Shown: in pieces, positions 22,901-36,700 of the stretch | How the letters are laid out: each line of letters begins with the position of its first letter | Position numbering within the stretch: the first letter of the stretch is position 1 | Source of the DNA: Eumeta japonica | Lineage: Eukaryota; Arthropoda; Insecta; Lepidoptera; Psychidae | Length of the DNA stretch: 64,000 nucleotides | Assembly (NCBI GenBank): GCA_005406025.1 | Contig: BGZK01000146.1 | Span: forward strand, 615,360-679,359 | Reading direction: 5' to 3' | Program-made: the position numbers and the translations under genes | The notes under the pieces: model-generated | Told to the model about the DNA's origin: nothing | The model's database searches: none | Seen by the model: the letters and a program-made list of their open reading frames with translations, nothing else

Positions 22901-25900
22901 TATTTTAATATAAATATTCACATGATGTAAACAACAACCAACCTTAAACCTAGCATTTCCTTCGCTCTGCACGTAGTTAGGTACATTTCGGCCGTTAACG
23001 GCGACAATTATTTCTAAGTTGCCAGCACCTGAATTACAATTTAAAATTGGTAAAAATAAATAAATATAGATCAGTCTTTTGTTTTCCTATATGTAAAAAA
23101 ATAAGTTTATACAATTTTAATAGTATTTTAATCAGGATTTAGCCAAAATCAAAGATATAACGGATAGAATGGAAACATCAATTTGTAAATGTGGACATAT
23201 GCTAGTTACATAGGTGATAATAGTACGGTTTTCACTAATTGGTGAACTAGATAATTTAAATAAATAAATTATCTTCACTTTATTTGTATCATAACACAAT
23301 AGTATTTTCATTTAATTAATTAATAAAAATATCAAGAAATTCATTATACTTATTAGGTACTTAATACTTTAAAAAAAAAATGCTATGTATTTTAATTCCG
23401 AAATACAAAAATAATTCTATTACATTATGTCAGATTTTCAGCACTCCACTGATGAAGTGTAACTCTCTCATGACTTATTTAGCTCATATTTATGATTCAG
23501 ACCTATTCTGTACTGAAGTTGTAGTAGCAGTTTTGTTGTATAGACATTGAAAATTGTTAATAATAATTTTACCTTTATTAATTAAACCCCTTTTTATTGA
23601 AACAAAATGAAGTGTAATTATCAATGAAATGTCTATAAAATTAACCTATACATCAATATGTTAAATGGCCAATTATCCTAGAAAGTATGATCCAAAATAT
23701 TGATGTCAAACTTCAACTAGTGCTCAAACAATGTATGTAATACCACATTTTGTACAGTTGTAAGAGGTTGAAAATAAAAAAAGGAAAAACGAAAAAAAAA
23801 TATTTGATGAATTATAACCTTTTTTTGGTTTAATTTTACTTTTGTGTTCGTTTTTGTTGGTCATAGTTTCGAATACAAATTTGCGTCAATTCAGTATATT
23901 ATACCTTGAATAAAATTATAAAAAAATATGTAGTTCAAAAATAAAAGAATAGATAGGAAACGCAATAAATTATCATATACCTGCGTGCGAAGCGTTGATC
24001 GTGAACGAGACGGGGCGGCCCACGACGCCGGGTGCTATATCAGTGACGGCGACGCGCGCCGCGCTGTACGCCTTCACTAAGAACGGACTGCCTTCGACGT
24101 GGCCTCCCATGGCGCCTGCGCGAACCTGCTCCGATACATTACTTGTTACTTATAAAATTTTATATATATAAAAAAACTCTGGATATGAAAAACCCAGTAG
24201 TCTTTAGAGTTCATAAAAGAAACAATATCACATGAATGAATTTTTATTTACAAATGGTTTTTTAAAATAATTTACAACAATACAGTATGGATTTTTTCAC
24301 TTTATGAACTGTTTTATTAAATTTTAGGAATACCTTGCTTGTTAGATTAGATAACAAGAAGCAATTATTCTTAAAATTGAAACAAATATAATAGCATAAT
24401 GATAAAACTCACCTCAATACTGTGGTCGCCAACATCTATCGGAACGAAAGAGATTGTGTATCTTTTGCTGGCTTCATTTTCACCAGTTCCAGAGTCTTCT
24501 GCAGATACCTATTTAATAGAAAATTTATTTCATTAAATATCTTTAATAACGCCTCCATGCTATTCATAAATTACAAATTCGAAATATTGTAAGTACATTT
24601 AATCCATGACATGTTAAACTAAAAATCAGAGATTATGGTAAAGGTTTAGCTTAGAGTGCGGTTGAAACAAAGGTAAGTTGAGTGGTGGTAGTTCAATGGT
24701 TAAGAGCGTCATACAACCTCACACTTGTCTTCGTAACTCCTTATTATAATTGTGTTAAACTTTACTAATCTATGTGACATAATCTCTGAGAGAAACATCT
24801 GTGATATATAAACAATATTGAAATGATCCATAAATATTCTGTATTTGAAATTTGGATATGGATAATTAAATTGGCATTGACAACAATGTGAAAGTATGAA
24901 GCAAATATCACATTTACAATTATAGTCCTTAACTAAATAAAAGTAACCTGCACAGGTACAGGGCGACGGGCCGGACCGAGCACCTCGACGTGCGGTGGAG
25001 CGGGTGAGTCTACGCTGAACGTATAGGCGTCGCCCACTGACACTTTGTCAGGTGCTTCGCCCGAACCTGCGCCGATGACGCGCGCCGGCGCCGACACGTG
25101 GCACACAAATGGACTGCCTATGCATATAAGTGAACATTTTTGGAAGGTGGCATTTGAGAAATTGAGTTGGTTATTCCACAGTAAAATACATAAAAATGCT
25201 ATTAAAAACCAATAACAGTTTTTATTATACAGCCGTCTATTATATTGTATAAGTGACGATTCATGATTAATGTTATTCAAATGGAACATTCTATGAATGT
25301 TTATGGTATTATACTTTCAAATTTAAATAGATTTGAAATTTATAATGTATTTGTCCGGAAATATGAAATTTAAGATGAATAAGAAACTGAAAGTAGAATC
25401 AATGTAATGAACATGCGATTTCTGTGCAGTATCTGTGGAGTGTCTTTGAAAGATAGATGTAGGAGCAGTGATTTCAAAGGGTGGTTTGGTTTGGCCATCT
25501 AGAAAGCATAAATGAAGGCAGATTGACAAAATAAATGTATAGAATGAATGCGTGATGGAAGGATTGGCAATGGTCGTCTTAGAAAATATAATATTGCCCA
25601 AATTGATGGAAAGTTAAAGAAAAGCAAAATATTAAGCACCCAAAACCGACGAGCTTGCATGAAGTGATTGATGGATGTCAGTGAAGCAAGAGAAATATGC
25701 AAAGATTGTGCCATGTGGAAATTTGTAGTCTCTGTCTATCTTTTTAGGAAATAAGTGTGAGTTTAGAATTATAATCATTTGTACGTTTTAATATTATTTA
25801 AAATTACATATCATACAACGCACGGAACTTTACCGCTGTAAAGTTAGTCACCAAAGCGTCACAATGGCGTAAAATTGTCACGCAGGGGAGTAGAAAGAAA

Positions 25901-27742
25901 GGTCAAGGAGTGTTGAATTGCACATTGCATCATTCATAGGCAATTTAAAGCGACAACATTTTGTGCATTGTACTGTACTTAGATTCTACTGGCAGCAATA
26001 CTTTTTAGGGGAATAAATTTATTGTGATTTGTTAAAATCAAACTATGATTCTTCCTTATAGAAGCTAGTGACAAGTCATACCAAAACATAAAACTGTAAA
26101 CATAAATGTAAATGCAAAACGAGTATGTAGGTTGCACTAAAAATTTCTGGACTGAATGAGAAAAAATTACTATGAATGGTCAAAAATAAATTTATTGTTT
26201 CTCAACATATTATCCATTAACATTAATGCACTTTTTCATACGAATAAACCGATTTTGAAAACATTTATGCCACTCCTCCCTGGTGACCTCAAAAACATGG
26301 TGCTTCATCGTCAAAAGTTGTTCAAATGTGAGCGATGTTCTGCTGAGGTGTCAAATTACACTTCAAATAGTAGAAAATCATACTATAAACATTCTGAAGA
26401 CTTAAACCCATAGTGATGAATTCATGCAATTTTTAAATTGACATCATAATGTAAAAACAATTGACAGTTAGATGAAACAAACTCTATTCTATAGCCACAG
26501 AGTTTTATTTTTTAATAAATACTTTTTGTATATTGTTTATGTAGGTGGCCAGTTCCAGAAACTAATAGTGCGCCCCATTTAATCTATGAACAATCTGTCA
26601 TATATTACATTTTACATTAAAAAGTTGTGTTTTTTCTTTTGGCACAAACTGTTCTAGGTATATATGCATTTGTTAATTAATACATTTTAATGTTACTGAT
26701 ATCACATCACATACCAGGTACATGGTCCCCATTAAACCTAAGCTCCACGGTGTGTGGGCGCGGGTCGCGCGGAGTGAAGCTGATAGCATAGGTGTGTGCG
26801 CCCTGCGCTGCCGCCGCCGTCGGCACGCGCCCGCCGTTTACAGTCACCTCCAAGTTTCCCGGCCCCGCAGCCATTGTTTCCACTATAATTTATTATAGTA
26901 ATAAAAAAAAACTAAAATATAAAACTTACACCTAAGTCTAATTAGAAACTAATTCATTACAAACTCTTAGAATATAATTTAAAATAGAAATTTTTGTTAT
27001 TATAGTTTTTTTATAGCATTAAATAAATTGTTGCTCGTTTATATAAATTCTCTAAATTGTTGAAGCTTGTTATGGTTATTATTTGATACAAGAAAACATA
27101 CATTTTCCATCTTCTATGTATATATATATACAGTGTAAACTCTTTATAACGTTATCCTTTATAATGATAAACTCCCTATAATGTTGGAGTGAGCCCAAGT
27201 TGGTCGGTTTGTGTTAAAACTCACATATTGAAACACTCTTTATAGTGATACGCCATTCTCTATTACGAAGAATTACGAAGAAATGTGTTCATATTTTTAG
27301 ACAGTAAATATTTATTATCGGTATTATTGTTTATGTTATGTTATCAGGTAACAAAAGACGCTGAAACATCCGAGGTCGGTCTAGCTTTTGTTATCCTTAA
27401 TTGCCTTGAACACGCAGTATGACGCATTGTTTTCGGAAGTGATGGTCTTCAACCAAGCATACTGGTACCTATCGTATTATCAGTCGTAAACCTACTTTGA
27501 AACTGTTAACATGGCCAGTAAACGGAAAGCGATTAGTGTTGACGAAAAAGTTTGTGTGATAATGCGATTGAAAAGGAGAAAAGAAAAGTGACGTTGGTAG
27601 GCTTTGAACTAAGTCAATCCACTGTTGCTACCATTTGGAAAACCAAAAACAATTCTACAGTTTTTTTGTTCACTCCATATAACGATAACTCTATAACGAC
27701 AAAAATGCTCAGTCCCTTGAGTTTCGTTATAAAGAGTTTACA

Positions 27743-27792
<50 letters not shown>

Positions 27793-30700
27793 AATGCATT
27801 CCTTACAACTTACTGGATAGCTATTTCATATTAAATGTATAACAATATTGTAACAGAAATTAATTAATTATGTATCATTATTTTTCTATATAGGTATTTA
27901 TTGGGTTTCGTATAATGTATTTTGTATTTCTTAGATGAAAATATATATATTTAGAGTTATACTGCATGAAAATATTATCATAAATTTAGACAAAAATTAT
28001 AATTTCAGCATAGCATACGTACCTAAAATGTAACAGGTTTGCCAACTGTCCCATGAGCCACATCTTTCACTCTAATTGCAGTGACGTCATACACCTGCAA
28101 GTACAAAATAAATAAAGATAATCAAATGTGTTGTAATTTTTCTGAAAAGCAAAATTCTACTAAAAAGTGCCAATTATTTTTTAATATATTTTTTGAATGT
28201 CATTTTAGTGCATTCTTTATATACAATAATGTAATATAATAAGAAATAAAATGAAAAATAGTAGATAAAGTATATCAGTTGCACAAGGAAAAAACCAGAT
28301 AATTTTAAATTATTTTAACATCAATTATATAAAATTTTGCCTTTTATTTTATAAAAATAGTAAATATACTCCCCCAAAAAAGACTTTAATGTTATCTATA
28401 GTGAAAAATTCGTATTATAGTATTATAGACAATAATACACTTTCAAAAAACAATGTGTCATCTGTACTAGTTTAAAATTGATATGGTGCTGTGTGTATTC
28501 GAGATATTTAGAGGAATTTTAATTCAAAATCACGCTTTTTAGGAATTTTGTTCATGTTTGTTATGGTATCAAGCAAAAATCACTGAACTTTGATTAAATC
28601 ATAATATTATATTAATATTTATGTAAGCAACAATATCGGAAATAAGTATTTAACATTAAACACATGAATTATATAAGAAATAAGTAGAAATTTTTGTAAA
28701 TTCTATTATTTGTGAACTAACCTTAAGGTGAAACGGGCTGGCAGGTATTGGAGAGGAGTTGACGAGCACATTTAAACGGTGTTCTCCAACTGCTCTGGGC
28801 ACAAACTCAGCCTTGAAGACTCCGGGTCCGGCTGCAGACACCGCCGCCGGTACCGATGCGCCATTGGGACCTGCCCCGATAGCCTTACAGCTCACCACGC
28901 GCCTATCACCTAACTACCCCCACTTAATTTTTACCCTCCATTTATTAAAACTAACTAAATCCCTTTAAATGTCATTTTTCATACTAAAAATTATTCTTAT
29001 CAAAAATCATCTATCCAATGAAGTCATGGTAAAATGAAGACTAACTGTTTGTATACAATTTAAGTAGTTAGGTAGTTAAGGCAAAGCGGATGAGCTGTTT
29101 AATTATGATTTGTTACATTATACATGTTTTGTGTTAATAATTAAATGTCTTTTGTTCCCAAAAATGTTTCCTGCAAATGAAGGGGAACCTTTTACATATG
29201 ATATTTTAGAATAATCCTTAAGTACTTAAATAATATCATACTTATAAAATAACATGCAAATATATAATTCAGCATAATATTATATTTCCTATTTTATGCA
29301 TATAAATATTAGTAGAGCAAAAGCTAGGTGAGCAATATATGGATATATTCCCTAAAACTAAGTTCCCATATTAATTTTTTTTAATCATTTTTTCATCTAC
29401 ACTATTCGACCACATAAAGCTAATTTTCCCCATTTTTTAATAAAAAGAGTCTAATGTTTGAATTCCAATGGACTTCATTGCGAAATTTTCATATATATCG
29501 CCCTGCAATGAAAAAAGATGTGTGTTACAGATATAAAAAATATATGAATCCTAACCAATAAGGCACCTCTACAGTGAGGACATCAGTGGTCGTCTGTTAG
29601 TATCATTATTCTCAGTGACAACTATTGCCATGAACTTCCAATTTAATATGGCTTTACCTACTAGACACAAAAATGTCTTTGATATTAGCTATAGAGAAAA
29701 TACTATAAAATATAAAAACCTTAAGCTTAAGAACTATTTTGAAAATTAAGGAAAACTAGTACTGATCTGAAATGCAGTATACAATCAATTATTTATAAAA
29801 GTGGCCCAAGTATCATAAAATGAAGTAACATAGTGTTTTTAGTAAAGATATTTATATGATCTGACGTAAGGATTCTTACCCTCAACATTGACTTCTATTT
29901 GATCAAGTGAAGCAGAAGGATGGTGAAGTGTGAGGGCTGCTGGTCGATGCAATGGCACTGGGCCAGGTAAGGTGACGCGTGCACCTCCACCACTCCCCTC
30001 TGAGACTGATAATACTAGAGGGCAACCTGGGACACGCATCTGCAAATGGTATGTGTAATACAAAACTTTTTTCCTATGGAAATTAAAATGTATTGTTAAT
30101 CTATCACCAAATACATGGGCAATACTGAATTTATTAATTACAATTACTGAATTTTCATTAATAAGACTACCTATGTTTATGATACTTTGTGTTTTTTTAG
30201 GGAATTCCTTCGTTATTTACACACTTTTGTATTCTTTGGAAGCATTGTAAAAAGCAGTTGGCCCGGTCTTCTTTAGGAACGTCTTCATTGGCCTCTTGGA
30301 ATCATGTGGTATTCATTGAGTGCAAAGTTTCCGAACATTCAGATGTATGTGGAAAATCTTTTGCACTGGTTTATATAAATACCTAATAAGGTATGAATTT
30401 GCTAACAAGTATTTTTTTGCAATTTGAATATCTGTTGAGGTAAGTGCAGTCGCCACCGACTTTTAACATGAATAGCCAAATACGTGATCATATCTATGTC
30501 TAAATTCACTCGACCAGGAATACACAAAGTTATTAGATGGAGCTTTATCATCAAATGTAAATCGAAGTCTCTGGAAACTTTATTGTCGACTTAAGCCACA
30601 GCAAAAATTGTATAGAATCATAGCACAAATATTCTCTCTCCCTTCACTCAATTGTTGTAATGCTTACACACAATTTTCAAAAACATATCACAATGAAAAA

Positions 30701-33700
30701 AACAAATGACAATCCATACAAATTGAAACATAACCTCCCAAAAAATTATATACCAAAAACAGTAATTATTTTTTAATAATCATGTTACAATTGGTCAACT
30801 TTAGAAATTCTCATCTGCATAGTAAGTAATTCATGTACATGGTATTTTTTATTAAAGGATTATTAAGAGCAGAAACAAGTTGCGAAAATAGAAATCGATA
30901 GACTCTATCTCTTTTAGTAAACATTGCTAAAGATGAATATCAGAATTTTTTATCATCTATTTAGTGACAAAATAGCTATTGTATGACCGAATAGACCAAA
31001 CAAACACACAAAAGGTAGCAACATATACCAAATAACCTCCCTAGTCTAATAATGATATTATACTTTAATTATTAAACATCATTACAATTTATTTTAACTA
31101 ATTAATTTTATTACATTAACATAATATATATCTATAAATCTCATCTATAAATTATATCATTAAACAAAAGTATATTGGTAAAAGTATTAGTTAATTGATT
31201 TAACATTGCTTCAATACTCTTATATCACAATTCATAATATGATAAGTGATAATTTGAGGCATACCTTATTGAATGAAACATTCACCACATGGTCACAAGC
31301 TTCTGTTGGTGTAAATGAAACTGTGAAACGGGCATTTCCCTAAAAGTATGCAAAATTTTATTAACAGATATATGAAATGGACAAAACTATGAAAAAGAAA
31401 TTTGATTTGATCTGTTAAATACTGAACAATTTCCAGTCAATTTGGATTAAATAGAAAAAATTGTTTATTTGACTTTATATATTATGTTTGTGACCGAAAT
31501 AATTCATAAGATTACAACACTATTATTATCAAATAGATATGCTAAAACAATTTTTTACCTGCGGGTGGACTTGGGTTGGTATATTTAGGCCCCGAGCAGC
31601 AACTGTTATTTCAAGGTTACCTTCTCCAGCTTGTGCAGCATCTACTGCCAACTGTACGGGGACTCCCACACGCGCCAAAGTACCTCCAGTGACATTGACT
31701 AAATTCCCATCATAAGCTTTACAGACAAATGGTGTGCCCTAGAAAATGGAAATAGTAGGTAACTTTTAGAAAATACTCTGTTTATGAAATGATAATGTTT
31801 TGCATTCAAATGTATTGCTATAAAAACTAGACAAAAAAATAAATAACTTCTAAATATGTATTAAAATAAAAGAGATATCTTGTTTAAGATGAAACACATT
31901 AAAACTTTATAAGATGAAAAACACAAACTACTAACCATATCTATCTGTTCGAAAGTATAGTGGCGGTATAACTTCATTAAAATCTACTAATGATTTTTTT
32001 AAATTATAAGAAAAATTGAGTTCAATATGATATAAGCAATAGAATTTAAATTTTCCAAGAGTTGAGAGAAATTTTATTCACCGGTATCGGTTGGTTGTTG
32101 TAATGTGCAGTAAGAGTGTGAGGGCCGACATGGCGCGGGGTGAAACTGGCAATAAGGCCTGACACAGCATCTCCAGTAAGCCGTACAGGGATTTCGCCTC
32201 GAGGACCTCGCACGGTCACTGTAAGCTCCCCACCGCTGGAACCTTCTACGCGTACTGCACATGCTGCTGTCTCTCCCACAGGTATTAGCTCTACATCGGT
32301 GACAAAAAAGGTTATTATTTATTTATAAATTCGCTACAAAGGAATTTATGAAATGGTTTTAAGAGGTAGGGAATAGTAATACAACATACTTAGTGAAAAT
32401 ACTTTTCGAACTCATTTCAACTTCTAAGAACAACAAACAAAAGTCAGTTTGACATTTCTACTATTTTTGACAGTAAATGAATGAATTTTGTCTCGTCGGC
32501 AAAAATGTGGCCACCAGTCTAAAAAAAATTTCCAACATTAAAAAAAATGTCTTTATTAAAACATTATGTAAAGGTACATAAACTTGACGTAGATACCGTT
32601 GTTTACGCATAAACTAATTTCATATGTACTAGTATTACGGAAGATAACTACTAAACAAATACTAAAATTTATTTCGTTAATGGAAAGCTACCATACGCCT
32701 CAATGATATAGGCTGTATTTTATATTGATGTTTATTCATATTTGACATGGTACTAGAATAATATTCTACGGAGGTGGAGCTGCAAGGAAACGTTAATAGA
32801 CAAATATAAGAAAAAAATCGTTAATAGACGACCTATTTAGTGCCATAAAATTCAAAAAGAATCACACATATTTCACAATGGTTTCAGATTATACAAAATA
32901 TAAAATTCTTGCTCTATGAATGGATTTTTTTTTTATTTTCTATAAATTCATCATATAGGTTATGAATATGATTTTTAGGAAAACAGCTGTTGCCCAAAAG
33001 ATAACGTCATATATTTTTATTGGATTTACTCTTATAAAAAATAAATTTTATGTATTTCGGTGAGAAACGCAACTTACGTACTTTATAAATTTGTATTTAC
33101 GTTTTTGAAAGAACAAAAATATATCAAACTACGATGTCTTTTTTTAAAATATTTTATTCACCTATTTGGCCTACATAAGTGTCTTCTTTAGGATTACCAT
33201 GATCTTTGATATATTTTTATGTGCATGGTTGAGTTCGGTCCGATTATCGTACGAGATTCGGCAGTCATTTTATTTCTGCCTCTTGATTTTATTAACTAAC
33301 CAATTTGAGATGTATCGATGCTGACTTTCTGAGCCGCAGCTACATGAAAGACGAAAGGCGACGATGGCACGGCTTCTCCGTTGAACTTTATGTCAACGCG
33401 GTGTGGTGTCGCCGTTTCAGGGCGCCAGAACACCAAACATCTTCCTCCTCCCACCACCTGATGGAATAAGGTTGAAATTAGGTGTTTGTGGTTGTTTGAT
33501 TGGAATTATATAATATGATAGCAAGTTATTTACCTGTACATGATTCGGAACTTCTCCTTCGTTAATAGATATCTCTAATTGACCTTCACCAGCTGCACTT
33601 GCGTCGACTGCAAAATTTGTTCATTTATTAATTGAATAGTTAATTAATATTAAACTTAATAAAATGCGAATGGGACTTACTGCTTTTCTAAAAAGAATCT

Positions 33701-36700
33701 TACAAAGATATACGCGTCTATAAAGCTACCCACCTAAAATTACAGTATCAAATATTTTACTCAAAAAGGTAGTCATGAAATTAAATATAGTAACATATGA
33801 CATTACATACACTTTTATGGAAAATGACTTAAAAAGTACTGATTGTATAAAACGATAAGTTTTTTTCCGTTTAATTGATTACTTTCGACTTTACATAGCT
33901 CTTTAATTTATTAAAATGTAGATGGCTTTCTTAAATGAGCGATCAGTGAAACTCATAAAGCCATGTATAATATAAATAACATCATTCAACTTTTCGTAAA
34001 TAATCTTAATCATCCTTATTTAGACTAACTTTATTACCAAAACTATATATAGACGTTAAGCATTCTAAAATAGTTTTTGCACTACAAGATTTTTCCTTAA
34101 GGAAGAAAGTAATTAATTTTTATATTTGAATAGTAAAAATGTAGAAGGTTCGTATTGAGTCTGACTGATAGATATTGCCGTAAAAAGTCAGCACTTGTGT
34201 ATATAAAATGGACTGATGACGTCAGTGGAACTTATTAATTCTTATGGCAGTTTTTATTTAGTACTACATTTACTTAGTATTTATATACTTCTAAGTTATT
34301 TACTTAGTCTATACGCTTTTCAATACGATAAATTATATATTTCTGTTTCGGATTTTTTAAAATTTAACTATAGTGTTATTTATTTAGCGATAAGTGGTTA
34401 AAAAATACATTTATGTGCAAATAAAAGAATAATAGTACTTGTACTGTATAGATTTGTTTGGAAGGAAAGCGCAAAAAAAACAATTTACACGTTTCGTACC
34501 TTTGAATTGGCATTGTTGACCAACAATGGCATTACCGAGGTCGGTGACGCGGATGAGGCTTGCGTCATACACTTTAGCCACCAAGGGGCCAGCAGCTAGC
34601 TTGTCTCCGCCAATAGAAACCTGATAAAAATATACATGACATACGTAGTATGTACTCCAAAGAATTAAACACAAGTATCAAATATGGGTTATAGGTCTGC
34701 ATAGTAAAGGCACTATTTAGGTTAAATATACGGATTCAGGCACCAAATTTGAGCTTGTTTTGAGGCACGCAGAAGGTGGCTTCTGATTTAATTTTAAAGC
34801 TCGATATTTCAAAACGTTAATTTTCCTGTGGTAAGAGTCCGAAATCAACATGTTACATCACACCATCGTTCAATAATCGTATATAATTAGTTAACACAAA
34901 AAGAAATCGAAAACTAGTACCTTCCTGTTATGATACTTTACATCCTGACGTTATATGACGACCATTCGAATAGAAGAACAATTTAATATCGTAATGGAAA
35001 CTTATACACCGTGAAAAGTGCTATCTTACACGCAGTCTGGATGCTCAATAACGCCATATTATTTTTATTAGCGAATTTATAGACCATAAAATATTATACA
35101 AGAACAGTCGTTAATTTGACTCACTTCGACGAGGTGCGTGCCGACTTCTTCGGGCGTGAACTCGATCCGATAGACGCCTGGGCGCTCGGGCAGGTCGAGC
35201 ACGCGCGCCGCCACCGGCCGCCGCGACGGCGCCGTCACAGTCACTCCGACCTACGTTTGGATGCAATCATTTGAAATGCATTTTATATTAAACTGGACTG
35301 TGAATGAAAACAGAACTCAAAAAACTAAAAACCGACTGCGGTGAAAATAAATGAAGTGTACGCAGTGGAACTTGTGAAGACGTAAGTGGTGTCCATTTGT
35401 GAGATGACAGACTATTATTTAGGTTATTATTGTTATTATTATCATATATTATGTTCCAAATATACATGTAAATGCAGCTATATATCTGTAAATGAAAGAC
35501 TAGCTAGCTAAACTAAATGCAACTAAAGAGATTTTAGTTTTTTTTTTGTAGTTGCGTTCTAATTTACCACTTTTTTGACGTGACAACGTCTTATAAATTG
35601 GTTTGCCGGGTGACACTTCAAGAAACTGCGTTACGCTCCGCTCACGTTATGCGCTCACAATGAGAGCGACTGAGAGGCACGCGTCCCTTCCACTCGGGCA
35701 TGGTTAGCCCGCCTAAGAGCGAGAGACAGACATAAAAAGTGAAAGGCACGCGTCCCTTCCACTCAGATAGGAACAAGTTAAGTTGTAGTAAACGCTGTTT
35801 CATTATACGCAAATGTATTGCAAGTTATTGTATGTATATTTGTATATAAATACGTATGTACGTGTAAAGGTAAAAATAAAATTTTGTTAATATGAAATTC
35901 AGTGCGAGATTCTTTGTATAAATTAATGTTTTAAATATAATTCTTTGTATAAATAAATGTTTTAAATTGTTACTATTATTTCATCCTTCTTCCTACTATA
36001 CGAATGAATATTCACATTAAAATGATTTTACCACTCAAAGTCGTTGTCACGTAAAACTTTCGCCCGTATACCGACTTTACAGGCAACCAATTTTTTTTTA
36101 TCGGTTCTTTTAGGTAATCTATATAAAGATATTCTAAACCCCTCGCAAGCGCACACAGAACTCATTATACATTGCGGTTTTTGTTAACAAAAAGGCCCAA
36201 ATACAATGGATTCCTTAGGAAATCTCAATGATTTTGTAAGGCCTTAATTTCATTATGAAATACAATCATCGGTGATGTCAATGATCGTGTTAATTTACAG
36301 AATGCAAACTTTGCAATCTAGCCAATCTCATTATGTATACTGCGATATTTACAATTGCTTAAATTTTTTTTTACGATTTAGATAAAGAATATTGACATAT
36401 ATACATTTATGCACGGTCACAGATCAGTAATGTTCGGATTTCACCAAAAATCTCTCTGTTTTGTTTTGTATTTTCCATTATTATCCTAGCAGCCAACTCT
36501 GTAAAGTTAAAGAGATTCGTTATGAAGTCAAATTACGTCAGGGCGAGAAGGTTGCTGCCGCGCGCCCTTAGCTGACGTAATTTTGACACCACAACGACTA
36601 ACGATTGCATCGGTATTGATTGTTAATTGATTGACTTTGATTGTTTTAAGATAACAGAATTGATGACATGGTTATTGAATTGTCGAATTTTATATGTACA

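Noticed and set aside
24690..24730. A-box-like GTGGTAGTTCAATGGTTAAGAG suggesting a tRNA or SINE
   Set aside because: No B box within the next 80 bases; at most a decayed SINE head.
27552..27842. 96-codon + strand frame and its antisense partner
   Set aside because: Part of the frameshifted Tigger/pogo transposase start followed by translation of the (TA)n repeat.
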